64,000 nucleotides of DNA from Myxococcales bacterium (lineage in GTDB: Bacteria > Myxococcota_A > Polyangia > Polyangiales > Ga0077539), in contig JAEUKI010000095.1 of the NCBI GenBank assembly GCA_016793325.1, positions 62,001 through 126,000 on the forward strand. Reading direction: 5' to 3'. This document shows positions 33,708 through 43,896 of the stretch, one piece after another. The stretch's first letter is position 1, and each line of letters begins with the position of its first letter. The translations under genes were made by a program, and so were the position numbers. A model generated the notes under the pieces. It made no database searches and was not told the origin of the DNA. It worked only from the letters and a program-made list of their open reading frames with translations.

Positions 33708-33942
33708 CTTTGTAGGTCTAGGGGACGGTGCTCTGATCCTCGCATTCGAGATCTACTGCATTCGGAGCCACGCAGATCAAAAAGGACAAATGAGTACTTA
33801 TTGCCAGCACGCCGCAGGTCGAAATGCAAATCACAAAACACTCCGGCAATAAGTACTATTTTGTCCGAATCGATTGGCCTCTTAGAGAGTGCGGCCGATT
33901 GCAAATGCGAGGATCAGAGCACCGTCCCCTAGACCTACAAAG
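33708..33942. repeat. Non-autonomous REP/MITE-like element with perfect 39-base inverted ends
   Basis: Left arm 33708-33746, right arm 33904-33942, perfect over 39 bases. The arm contains TAGGGGACGGTGCTCTGATCC, the RAYT-element terminus. Inside is a second imperfect inverted pair around GGACAAATGAGTACTTATT and AATAAGTACTATTTTGTCC, so nearly the whole 235 bases can fold as one hairpin. It has no coding capacity. The right arm carries the stop codon of the neighbouring minus-strand gene. Similarity to the ends at 21381-22865 suggests mobilisation in trans by that RAYT. Confidence 0.85.
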
Positions 33943-35114
33943 AGCTCGGTTGCGGGACGGTGGACCAGAGCGGCGCGACGTCGGTCACGACGGGGTCGAG
34001 CGCGAACCCGAGGTCGAAGATCGCCCGCTCTCGCGCGCTCGCGGCTCCTTGTCGTGTGGACTGCGCGAGCGCGATCTCGTCGCGCGTGGCGACGCGCCAG
34101 TACACGATGTCCGAGCGTCGTTCGTCGCGGGCGAGGCGCTCCGCGGTCACCGCGGCGCTCGGGTCGCTCGCCAAGCGCGCGAGGAGCGCAGCAGGCAGGT
34201 GCGCGAGGCTCATCGCGCCGTATGCGTCGCGAGTGTCCTCGAACTGCGCGTTGTCGAGCCAGTCTCGCGCGTGGCACAAGAAGCGCCGTCGCGCGCCGTC
34301 GTCCGTCAGCCAAGAGAGCGGCAGTCTCGAATTTGCACACAATGATTCGAGCGCCTCGCGCGAACGCAGGGCGAGCGGCGGGCCCGCGAGCGACGAAAAC
34401 GGGGCGCGCATTCGCTCGCCGAGCGACGCGGTCTCGTCGTAGGCGGGGATCGACCGCTCGCCTCGGTGGCGAAGGATCTGCCGCGCATACGCGCGATAGT
34501 CCACGCCGTTGCTGTACAGCGGGTCGAAGGCGTCGAGGCTGCGGAGGGCGTCGCCGAGGTTCCAGCGGAGGAGGCAGCCGGGGATTTCCCGGATCGCGAC
34601 GTCGGAGTCTTCGAGGGCGTGGCCGACGAGCTGACCGTCTTGCCAGTCGCGCAGCGCCCAATCACGCAGCGAGAGAAACGGGATCGCGTCCCACGCGCGC
34701 CCCTCGACAAAATCGAGCGGCTGCAGCAACGGAGCGAACTCGAACCGGACTCCCTCGAGCCGCACAGCGCGCGCGCACGGACTCGGGAAGCTCGCGTGCC
34801 GTCAACGGAACGAGCGGTCGAAACTGGCGCGTGTAGAGCTGGGCGACGTTTTGGTTCCACGGCTCGTGCGAGTAGTCGTACACGCCGAGGCGCGCGACGA
34901 ACTCGTTGGGGAAGCGCTCGAGTTGGTTGTCGGGATCCGACTCGACCACGAAGGGCCGCGCTCCGGGCGTCTCGACGAAGTCGAAGACCGCGTCGTCGAG
35001 CGCGGGGTTGGGATCGTCCGAAGGGCGCAGATCGGTCGGAACCGCGCCTGTCTCGCCCGAGCGAAGCATGGCGACAGCGCCCACGTCGTCGGTGGCGAAC
35101 CATCGCGTGTCCAT
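33935..35114 (-). pseudogene. Frameshifted hypothetical gene (about 390 codons)
   Basis: The gene begins at ATG 35114 (MDTRWFATDDVGAVAMLRSGETGAVP) or ATG 35150, and stays open to about 34775 (PLTARELPESVRAR). Continuing protein sequence (LEGVRFEFAPLLQPLDFVEG) is found in the next frame to the stop at 33935. The switch falls in the alternating GC run around 34766-34783. Adding one GC pair would give a smooth reading (ESVRARAVRLEGV). The N-terminus resembles uncharacterised WFATDxxGxVA proteins of Myxococcota. The stop codon lies inside the right arm of the REP element. It is either a real slippage mutation or a sequencing error. A separate GTG-started gene from 34765 is less likely. Confidence 0.62.
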
Positions 35115-35290
35115 CGAGTGCGCAGCGGCGAGCGGAGATGGTTCGAGCATCGAGCGAAGCGAGCGCGCGGTCCGCGGAGCGCATCGCGAACGTGCGCGGC
35201 CGAGCGACGCGGCTGGTAAGGCGCGGCGCGCGACGAGGCCAGGAGCAAGAAATCGTGCGGGCGCGCTTGCGCGAGAAGCGATCGCGTGCT

Positions 35291-35375
35291 GGCAATAAGT
35301 ACCAATTGGTCCGAATCGATTGGCGAGGGTGGGGAAGCGGTAGATTGCAAATGCGAGGATCAGAGCACCGTCCCC
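35291..35375 (-). repeat. REP half-copy
   Basis: It matches the right half of the 33708-33942 element: GGCAATAAGTAC, then GTCCGAATCGATTGGC, then GATTGCAAATGCGAGG and ATCAGAGCACCGTCCCC. The left half is absent. With the full element it brackets the frameshifted gene. Confidence 0.82.
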
Positions 35376-35591
35376 GGGGAGCAACGGGCGGCGGGGTGGG
35401 TCATCAGAGAGGGAGACCGCGCGCTGCGTGTGCGTCGACGCGCGGCCAACGGTCGTCGTGACGCTCGTGAAGCCTGTGGCGCTCGCGCTCGCGCGCGCTT
35501 CGCGCGGTCGTGGGCGCGCTGGCATTCTGCCGCAATATTTACGGCGTTTTCGCGCTTGACGCAGTGCATAGACGCGCACTAGCACTCTGGT

Positions 35592-35609
35592 ACTGAATCG
35601 CCATTCATT
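35592..35609 (+). promoter_or_regulatory. Operator palindrome ahead of the DmdC-like acyl-CoA dehydrogenase
   Basis: The core TGAATCGCCATTCA (35594-35607) is the same 14 bases as at 30243-30256. TGGTAC precedes it, as in the other promoter. Its closeness to the gene supports the GTG start at 35651 over the ATG at 35612, which would lie 3 bases from the operator. Confidence 0.7.
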
Positions 35610-35650
35610 GAATGCCCGTGGCGAGCGGGCGGACAAAGGAGCCCAGCGTC

Positions 35651-37492
<1,842 letters not shown>

Positions 37493-37496
37493 GCTC

Positions 37497-38531
37497 GTGA
37501 GCGAACAATCTTCCGCGGCCGCACGGCGCGTCGCGGTCACCGGGGCGACGGGACAAGTCGGCAACGTCCTCGTCCGCGCCCTCAATCAACGGGGCGTCGA
37601 TCCGCGCGCGGTCGTTCGAAAGACGAGCGACGTCGGCGCGCTCGACGGGGCGCGATACGAGCGCGCCGAGGGGGATGTTTCGTCGCTCGATTCGCTGGTC
37701 GAAGCGTTTCGCGGGTGCGACACGGTCTTTCACAGCGCCGCGCTGGTCACGATCTCGGACCGGCACGAGACCGCGCTGCGAAAGACCAACTACGAGGGCA
37801 CGCGCAACGTGCTCGAGGCGTGCGAGCGCGCGGGCGTTCGGAGGCTCGTGTACGTCAGCTCGGTGCACGCGCTCACAGAGCCCTCCGAGGGCGTGCTCGA
37901 CGAGGCCGCGGGCTTCGACGAGCACAGGGCGTACGGCGCGTACGGTCGCAGCAAAGCCGCGGCGTCGGCGCTCGTTCAGAAGCACGCGCGCGAGGGCCGC
38001 GTGGACGCGGTGCTCGTGTTGCCGACGGGCGTGATCGGGCCGCACGACTATCGACTGTCGCCGCAAGCGAAGATGGTCGTGATGCTCGGGCAAGGAAAAA
38101 TGCCCGTCACGATGGAGGGCGGCTTCCACTGGGTGGACGTCCGCGACGTCGCCGAGGGGGCCATCCTCGCGGGCGAACGAGGCTCGACGGGCGAGGCCTA
38201 CATCGTCGACGGAGAGCGCGTCACGACGCGGCAGATCGGGGATTTCGTGGCGAACTGCGCGGGGGTGAGGCCGCCGTTCGCGGCCGTTCCGCTGAAGCTC
38301 GCGGCGCCGTTCGCGAGGCTCGCGCCGATCTACGAGCGCCTCACGGGAAAGGACGCGATCTTCTCGCCCTCGTCCGTGCACACGCTGAGCGCTCCGTATC
38401 GGGTGAGCTCGGACAAGGCGCGACGCGAGCTCGGCTTCGCGCCGAGGCCCGTGCGCGTCGCCTTCGAAGACGCGTGGAAGTGGCTTCGCGACGCGCCCAC
38501 GAGCCCGCTGCGAAGGGCGCGCGTCGGCTGA
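37497..38531 (+). CDS. NAD-dependent epimerase/dehydratase (extended SDR)
   Basis: 344 residues from GTG 37497, 4 bases after the dehydrogenase stop, so co-transcribed. The Rossmann motif is VAVTGATGQVGNVLVRAL near residue 13. DTVFHSAALVTISD follows near 75. The catalytic Ser lies in LVYVSSVHAL near 122 and the Y-x3-K pair in AYGRSKAAASAL near 157. A later GPHDYRLSP and HWVDVRDVAEG are typical of the dihydroflavonol-reductase/3-beta-HSD-like branch. It reduces a keto group or epimerises a nucleotide-linked substrate. With an acyl-CoA dehydrogenase in front, lipid or steroid substrates are reasonable guesses. Confidence 0.88.
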   Translation: MSEQSSAAARRVAVTGATGQVGNVLVRALNQRGVDPRAVVRKTSDVGALDGARYERAEGDVSSLDSLVEAFRGCDTVFHSAALVTISDRHETALRKTNYEGTRNVLEACERAGVRRLVYVSSVHALTEPSEGVLDEAAGFDEHRAYGAYGRSKAAASALVQKHAREGRVDAVLVLPTGVIGPHDYRLSPQAKMVVMLGQGKMPVTMEGGFHWVDVRDVAEGAILAGERGSTGEAYIVDGERVTTRQIGDFVANCAGVRPPFAAVPLKLAAPFARLAPIYERLTGKDAIFSPSSVHTLSAPYRVSSDKARRELGFAPRPVRVAFEDAWKWLRDAPTSPLRRARVG

Positions 38532-38676
38532 AGCGCCCTCGACCTCGAGCGCGTCGCGTGACGCGTCGGTCGGTCGGAGAGTGCACGCACGATTGCGCGG
38601 AATTTCCGGGGATTTCATGAGCCGACTGCGCCCGTTGCGACGCGCGTCGCCCGTGAATACTCCCTGCGCATTGCCC

Positions 38677-40239
38677 ATGGCTCGAACGCAAGAAGACCTT
38701 TGCGCGCGCAACAACACGCGCGCTCGCCTCGCCCCGCCAACCATCACGCTGGTCTCTTTGCTCGCTTCGATCGCAGCGTGCTCGCCACCCGCGACCGCGC
38801 CACCGCAGGACGGGAGCTTCACGAGCGACGCCGGCGACGCGAGCGACGCGATGGAAGACCGTCGCGATCCCGACGCGCACGATCCTCGCGCGCCCGCGCT
38901 CGATCATCGGGTCTCGGGACGCGCGGTCGTCGCGTGGCTGAGGACGGACGCGGACGAGCCTTGGTGGATCGAAGAGGAGCTCGTCGCGCTTCCGAACCGC
39001 GCAGGCGATCGCGAGATCGGGCCGCGGAGCCTCGTGCGAATGCGCCCTGGGTCGACGCCGGTGACCGTGTTTCGCGCGACAGGCGACGAGCGATTGCTGT
39101 CGGCGGTCTCGCACCCGTCCCGCGCGTGGACCGCGGCCCTCGTAGACGCGCGCGGCGCGGTGTCGTTGGTTCGAGGAAACGCAGACGGATCGATCGTGGC
39201 GCGCGTCGCGGCGGACGACCCGATGTTCGCGGCCGATCGCCTCGCGTGGCTCGAGGGAGGCGGGGGCCCTCCCACGCACACGCCGATCGCGCCAGGGCGC
39301 GCGGAGGACTCGGTGCGTCTCGCGGCGAGCGGCGAGGACGTGCTGCTCACGCTCACGACGTACTGGGGCTCGGCGCTCGCGTACCGCTGGCGCTTCGTCG
39401 ATGGAGCGTTCGTGCGCGGGCCTCGCACGCTGCTGGCGCCGGCGAATCCGCTGCCGGTGTTCATCCCCGACACCGCGAGCTACGACGTGTTCGACGCGGT
39501 GACCAACCCGTGGAGCACGCACTCGTGCGTCGCGCCGGACGGACGAGCGTACGTCGCGATCTGGGTCGATCACAGTCGACTGCAGGTGCTCAACGCCGCG
39601 TGGGGAACGCGCCTTTCGCTCGTGCGCCGCGACCTCACGATCGTCGAGCGGCCCTCGGACATCCTCGTCACGCGCGTCGAGCGCGACGGCGCGCGGTCGC
39701 TTCAGCTCATCGTGGGGACCGCCGACGTCGACGACGAGCCGTTTGCGATCGCGTGCGCGACCGATGGGCGCGTCGCGGTCGCGGGGCGACACCGCCGCGA
39801 GCCGGGCCGAGACAACACGGAGATCCACGGGTTCGCCGCGGTGATCGACGGGGATCGGGGGACGTTCGTTTCGCGGACGTTCGACGGTCAGCAGCTCGCG
39901 CTGTTTCAGACCGCGGCCTTCGACGCGCGTGGCGCGCTCTGGCTCGGAGGAACCGAAGACTGGGTGCAAAACCCCGTCGGCGTGAGCGTCGGAGGACAAG
40001 GGCGTCCCTTCGTCGTTCGGTGGGATGCGCGCGAGCCCGGCGAGCCCGAGCGCGTCACGGTCGCAGCGACGCGGGGGCACTCGGAGGTGCGCGCGATCGC
40101 CGTCACGGGCGCGAACGACGCAGCGCTGTGGCTCGCGGGGATCGAAGACGGACCGGTGACGCACACGTTCGACGGCAACCGCGCGGCGCTGCGCGGCGAC
40201 GGCTGGGTGTCGATCCGCCCGGTCCAGCCGCGGCCGTGA
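38677..40239 (+). CDS. Lipoprotein with beta-propeller-like repeats
   Basis: About 520 residues from ATG 38677 (MARTQEDLC); an earlier in-frame ATG at 38581 would add an unlikely leader. The lipobox is SLLASIAAC near residue 37. An Asp/Ser linker (DAGDASDAMEDRRD) follows. The rest has repeating strand pairs with phrases such as RAWTAALVDARGAVSLV, GEDVLLTLTTYWGSALAYRW, PDGRAYVAIWVDHS, ACATDGRVAVAGRHRR and FDARGALWLGGTEDW. This spacing of about 45-60 residues fits a secreted beta-propeller. No enzyme motif seen. It is likely an outer-membrane or surface lipoprotein of unknown role. Confidence 0.68.
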   Translation: MARTQEDLCARNNTRARLAPPTITLVSLLASIAACSPPATAPPQDGSFTSDAGDASDAMEDRRDPDAHDPRAPALDHRVSGRAVVAWLRTDADEPWWIEEELVALPNRAGDREIGPRSLVRMRPGSTPVTVFRATGDERLLSAVSHPSRAWTAALVDARGAVSLVRGNADGSIVARVAADDPMFAADRLAWLEGGGGPPTHTPIAPGRAEDSVRLAASGEDVLLTLTTYWGSALAYRWRFVDGAFVRGPRTLLAPANPLPVFIPDTASYDVFDAVTNPWSTHSCVAPDGRAYVAIWVDHSRLQVLNAAWGTRLSLVRRDLTIVERPSDILVTRVERDGARSLQLIVGTADVDDEPFAIACATDGRVAVAGRHRREPGRDNTEIHGFAAVIDGDRGTFVSRTFDGQQLALFQTAAFDARGALWLGGTEDWVQNPVGVSVGGQGRPFVVRWDAREPGEPERVTVAATRGHSEVRAIAVTGANDAALWLAGIEDGPVTHTFDGNRAALRGDGWVSIRPVQPRP

Positions 40240-40264
40240 GCTCGCACAGGTCGAACGCGCTCCA

Positions 40265-41011
40265 CTACGCCTCGCGACGGCGCGCGCGCAGCTCGTCCAC
40301 GATCGCGACGACGAGCATCGTGAGCCACGACAGCGTGATTCCCTGGACGATCGCGAACCCCCAGCTCGATGGGCGCGCGATCGCGAGCGAGGTCACCACG
40401 AGCGCAGGGAGATGGAGCAGCGCGGCGAGCCACCGGGGCGGGCGCGTCGACGCGAGGACGACCGCCACGAGGCCCGCGACGACGGCGAGCGAGAGCCACT
40501 TGAGCGCCGTGGCCCAGGGCAGAAGCGAGAGGAACACCGACGGCGCGTCGAGCCGCGTCGTCAATGAAAACATGCACACGTTTTCGAAGAGGTCCCCGCA
40601 CGCGGCCACGAGCGAGAGCGCGACGCCGAGCCCCGCGGCGCGCGGCGCGTGCGCGCGACGGGCGAGCAGCCACGCGCACAAAAACAGCGTGTACGCTGGG
40701 ATGAACGCGACGACATCGGCGACGTTGACGCGGTCGAGCGCGGCCACGAGCGACGCGCGGCACGCCGACGGGGACGGGCCGAAGATCGCGTGAAGGTCGT
40801 CCGTCGTGCGCGCGAGCTCGAAGGCGATCAGCGGCTTGTAGTTGCGCGCGAGCGCTCCGCACGGGACGGGCGCGGGCAACACGAGCGAGGCGGCCGTGAG
40901 CGCGACGAGCGCGGACGCCGCGGCGATCGAGGCGCGATTCGAACGAGGGAGGGCTTCGATCGATCGAGGGTACTCCATCCGCGCGCGCTCGGTTCGCCGC
41001 GCGCTCGTCAC
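40265..41011 (-). CDS. Multi-pass membrane protein
   Basis: 248 residues (ATG 41011; ATG 40978, MEYPRSIEAL, gives a shorter leader). Five or so hydrophobic segments: IAAASALVALTAASLVLPA, VAFIPAYTLFLCAWLLA, GLGVALSLVAACGDLFEN, ALKWLSLAVVAGLVAVVLA and LPALVVTSLAIARP, plus a final GITLSWLTMLVVAIVDEL. A short extracellular loop with CGALARNYKPLIAFELARTTDDLHAIFG lies after the first helix. No family recognised. It diverges from the YdhR-like lipoprotein gene across 47 bases. Confidence 0.65.
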   Translation of the reverse strand: MTSARRTERARMEYPRSIEALPRSNRASIAAASALVALTAASLVLPAPVPCGALARNYKPLIAFELARTTDDLHAIFGPSPSACRASLVAALDRVNVADVVAFIPAYTLFLCAWLLARRAHAPRAAGLGVALSLVAACGDLFENVCMFSLTTRLDAPSVFLSLLPWATALKWLSLAVVAGLVAVVLASTRPPRWLAALLHLPALVVTSLAIARPSSWGFAIVQGITLSWLTMLVVAIVDELRARRREA

Positions 41012-41058
41012 AAACCGCGAGGGCGCGGTCTCTCACTCGGCAAAGGAGCAGAGATCCG

Positions 41059-41787
41059 ATGGCGACTCGACACACGCGGGGACGATCGACACGTGCGCTG
41101 ATCGCGGGGCTGTTCGCGCTCGAAGCGTGCGCAGGACAACGGTTCGGCCCGTGGTCGCGCGGCCCCGCGCGGGCGACGCCGAGCCACCAGACGCTCGCGA
41201 TCGTGCGCGTTCGGACGCCGTGGTACGCGCCGAACTTCGTCGTTCGATCGAGGTTTCGCGACGCGGTGCCCGAATACGAAGCGCTCGCCGCGCTCGACGC
41301 GAAGTACTTCATCCTCACCGAAGACGGGCGATTCGGCGGAATCTACCTGTGGAGCTCGCGTCGCGACGCGACCGAGTTCTACTCGGACACGTGGCGACGG
41401 GACATCCGCGCGAGGCGGGGGAGCGACCCGGACCTGCGGCTCTTCGACGTCGCGTCGGTGACCGAAGGCGAGGCGCGCCCCGAGGGCGACCATGTTGGAG
41501 CGCGCTCGCTCGCGTACCGCGCGCACGCGACGCTGCTGTTGTGGCCGCGCGCGGGCGGACCCACGCTCGAAACCCTGAGCAATCCTGCGATGGACGCGCC
41601 CGGGATGATCCGGAGCATCACGGTGCACGACGACGCGCACGTCGGAGTCGTCTCGCTCTGGGCGACGAGGGAGCTCGGACAAACAGCGCTCGGCAGCGCG
41701 CGATGGAGCGCGCTCGGTCCTCCCGAGACGCGAGCGTGGTTCGAGGCGCCGGTGCTGCTCGACGCGGGTGTTCGGTCGCGACGGTGA
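41059..41787 (+). CDS. Lipoprotein with YdhR-like monooxygenase fold
   Basis: 242 residues. A hydrophobic leader ends in FALEAC, a plausible lipobox. The domain (about residues 45-115) reads LAIVRVRTPWYAPNFVVRSRFRDAVPEYEALAALDAKYF followed by RFGGIYLWSSRRDATEFYSDTW. This follows the ferredoxin-like alpha-beta pattern of YdhR and related putative monooxygenases (dimeric alpha/beta barrel). A second half (about 140-230) may repeat the fold more weakly. Function and substrate unknown. Confidence 0.65.
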   Translation: MATRHTRGRSTRALIAGLFALEACAGQRFGPWSRGPARATPSHQTLAIVRVRTPWYAPNFVVRSRFRDAVPEYEALAALDAKYFILTEDGRFGGIYLWSSRRDATEFYSDTWRRDIRARRGSDPDLRLFDVASVTEGEARPEGDHVGARSLAYRAHATLLLWPRAGGPTLETLSNPAMDAPGMIRSITVHDDAHVGVVSLWATRELGQTALGSARWSALGPPETRAWFEAPVLLDAGVRSRR

Positions 41788-41842
41788 CGAACGATGAGCG
41801 CACATACATTCAACATCGCTGTGATTCACGAAGCCGTGTGCT

Positions 41843-42673
41843 TCACCCCCGCTCGTCGAGCACGCCGCCGAGCTTCTCGCGGACGCGCGCCCACAGGTCC
41901 TCGGGGGCCACGATGGCCGCGGGGCCTGCGAGGGCGACGCCCCAGCGACGGACCTCGCCGAGCCGCTCGGCTGCTTCGACGACGGCGCCGTCGGTGACCA
42001 GGGGAAGGCGCACGGGGGCCTTCATTCCGACGAGCTGTTTGGCCCTCGTTTGTCGCTCGCACGTGCAGGGGTTGCTCTCGTGGGTGAGCCCGCAGAGCTC
42101 TTCGACGATGGGGCGGAGCTTCGATCGCGCGCGCGAGAGGCGCTTTCGGTACGTCGCCTCGGTCACGCCGCAGAGCTTCGCGCCGAGCGCGTCGTCGGCG
42201 CCGAGGATCTCCGCGAGGACGATGGTCGCCCGCTCGTCGAGCGTGAGGCACTGGAGCATCGCGCGGGTGCAGCCGAAGCACGTCTCGCGGCGCTCGACCG
42301 CGCGCTCGGCGTCCGTCGGCGCGCTCGGGCTCGTGATGAGCAAGCCCGCGCGGATCTTGAGCTCGAGCAGCAAGCGGCTCTGTGTTCGATCGCGCTTTCG
42401 ACGCGACCGAAGGAAGTGACGCAGCGCGATCGAGTACGCCCAGGTCATCAGCGCGCTGTCGCGACGAAAGGTCGACAGGTGCATGACGACCTGCAAGAGC
42501 GCCTCTTGCGTCGCGTCCCGCGCGTCTTCGGTGTCGTGAAGGAGTCGAACCGCGAGGCGATAGAGCGGCGTTTGGAGCGCGCGACACAGCTCGTCGGTGG
42601 CTCGAAGGTCTCCGTCGAGGGCGCGCGCCGCGAGGTCCGCGAGGGGATCATGGGGAGGTCGAGCGTCGGTCAT
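41843..42673 (-). CDS. ECF-type RNA polymerase sigma factor with Cys-containing C-terminal extension
   Basis: About 276 residues from ATG 42673 (MTDARPPHDPLADLA). Region 2 reads LYRLAVRLLHDTEDARDATQEALLQVVMHLSTFRRDSALMTWAYSIALRHFL. Region 4 reads CLTLDERATIVLAEILGADDALGAKLCGVTEATYRKRLSRARSKL. After it come about 90 extra residues with a Cys cluster (LCGLTHESNPCTCE), and more Cys lie before region 4 (ETCFGCTRAMLQC). These could bind zinc or sense redox state. No anti-sigma gene is adjacent, so the extension may be the regulatory part. It diverges from the alcohol dehydrogenase gene, with a palindrome between them. Confidence 0.88.
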   Translation of the reverse strand: MTDARPPHDPLADLAARALDGDLRATDELCRALQTPLYRLAVRLLHDTEDARDATQEALLQVVMHLSTFRRDSALMTWAYSIALRHFLRSRRKRDRTQSRLLLELKIRAGLLITSPSAPTDAERAVERRETCFGCTRAMLQCLTLDERATIVLAEILGADDALGAKLCGVTEATYRKRLSRARSKLRPIVEELCGLTHESNPCTCERQTRAKQLVGMKAPVRLPLVTDGAVVEAAERLGEVRRWGVALAGPAAIVAPEDLWARVREKLGGVLDERG

Positions 42674-42704
42674 GATCCAACTTGGAGGCCGATGAAGATT
42701 CGAT

Positions 42705-42724
42705 TGTGACGGGGCGCCGTCACA
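42705..42724. promoter_or_regulatory. 20-base palindrome between sigma factor and alcohol dehydrogenase
   Basis: TGTGACGG, four bases GGCG, CCGTCACA: 8-base perfect arms. It sits in the 80-base divergent spacer, 32 bases from the sigma start and 29 bases from the dehydrogenase start. The outer TGTGA/TCACA pairs resemble CRP/FNR half-sites but with a wider gap. Role inferred. Confidence 0.5.
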
Positions 42725-42753
42725 AAACGAAGGGTCGAGGACTCTCAACGGGG

Positions 42754-43896
42754 ATGAAGCACTCTCGCCAGCTGTTTTTCGAGCGTCCTGGGCGTCTTTC
42801 GTGGAGGTCGATCGAGGCCCCTTCCATCGAGGGGCCCGCGCAGGCGCTGGTGCGGCCCATCGCCGCGGCGCGCTGCGACCTCGACGCGGCGATCCTCACG
42901 GGGCGAGCGCCGTTTCGATCCGCCGCGCTGCACTGGCTACGGGATCACTTGCCCGAGCCCGTGGGAAAAAAGGGGATCTTCAAGGGCGCTCCGTTCGCGG
43001 GGCCCTTTGCGTTCGGCCACGAGTGCGTCGCCGAAGTGATCGCGGTGGGAGAAGGCGTTCGGCGGTTCGCGGCGGGCGATCGGGTGGTGGTTCCCTTTCA
43101 GATCAGCTGCGGGGCCTGCGAGCGATGCGAGCGCGGGGTGACCTCGAGCTGCTCGAGCGTCGCGCACACGGCGAGCTACGGGCTCGGGCGCGGTCAGTGG
43201 GGCGGCGTGATCGGGGACGTGGTGCGCGTTCCATATGCGGACGCGATGTTGTTGCGCGCGCCCGAAGGGGTCGCGGCGATCGAGCTCGCGAGCGCCGGGG
43301 ACAACGTCGCGGACGGGTTTCGAACGGTCGCGCAGCCGCTGCGCGAGAGGCCCGGCGCCCCGGTGCTCGTCGTCGGCGGAGAGGCCACGAGCGTGGGGCT
43401 CTACGCGGTGCTGGCGGCGGTCGCGTTGGGCTCGAGCGACGTCGCGTACATCGATCCAGACTCGACGCGGAGGGCCAGCGCAGCGGCGCTCGGCGCGAGG
43501 ATCATCGGCACACGATATCAAAAGAGCGATCGAGGCTTCGCGATCACCGTGGACGCGAGCGCCCATCACGAGGGGCTCGCCGCGGCGGTGCTGTCGACGG
43601 AGCCGGGAGGCACGTGCACGAGCGTCGGGATCTATTTCGAAGCGCGGACGCCGTTTCCGCTGCTCGGGGCGTTTATCAACGGGATCACGTTTCACACGGG
43701 GCGCGTGGCGTCGCGCGCGGTGCTGCCGAGCGTGCTCGACGCGATCGCCGCGGGGACGTTGCGGCCGTCGCGCGTTCCGACGCGGGTCGCGTCGTGGGAG
43801 AGCGCGGACGAGGCGTTCTTCGACGGGACCGCCAAGGTCGTGATCGAGCGCGAGCCGCTCGGGCGCGGCGCGAAGAGCGTCACGGACGCCAGGTGA
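42754..43896 (+). CDS. Zinc-dependent alcohol dehydrogenase (MDR family)
   Basis: About 380 residues from ATG 42754 (MKHSRQLFFERPGRLSW). GroES-like domain with RCDLDAAILTGRAP near residue 40, then FAFGHECVAEVIAVGEGV near 87 (zinc ligand His and the G-H-E signature). GDRVVVPFQISCGACERCERGVTSSC near 108 carries the structural-zinc Cys set. The Rossmann part has PVLVVGGEATSVGLYAVLAAVALG near 205 and a D in AYIDPDSTRR that suggests NAD preference. Alcohol or polyol oxidation is likely but the substrate is open. It diverges from the sigma factor and overlaps the convergent outer-surface gene by 17 bases. Confidence 0.88.
   Translation: MKHSRQLFFERPGRLSWRSIEAPSIEGPAQALVRPIAAARCDLDAAILTGRAPFRSAALHWLRDHLPEPVGKKGIFKGAPFAGPFAFGHECVAEVIAVGEGVRRFAAGDRVVVPFQISCGACERCERGVTSSCSSVAHTASYGLGRGQWGGVIGDVVRVPYADAMLLRAPEGVAAIELASAGDNVADGFRTVAQPLRERPGAPVLVVGGEATSVGLYAVLAAVALGSSDVAYIDPDSTRRASAAALGARIIGTRYQKSDRGFAITVDASAHHEGLAAAVLSTEPGGTCTSVGIYFEARTPFPLLGAFINGITFHTGRVASRAVLPSVLDAIAAGTLRPSRVPTRVASWESADEAFFDGTAKVVIEREPLGRGAKSVTDAR

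Larger units (their letters stand above)
35115..35650. other. Non-coding interval with REP half-copy and operator
   Basis: About 535 bases without a convincing gene. It holds the REP half-copy (35291-35375), a GC-rich stretch with no structure that I can name, a possible -35 hexamer TTGACG at 35556, and the operator at 35592-35609. Confidence 0.55.

Noticed and set aside
34662..35636. A 324-codon minus-strand frame as one gene
   Set aside because: Its first 160 codons cross the REP half-copy and non-coding DNA; only the part from 35114 down has protein character, and it continues in another frame.
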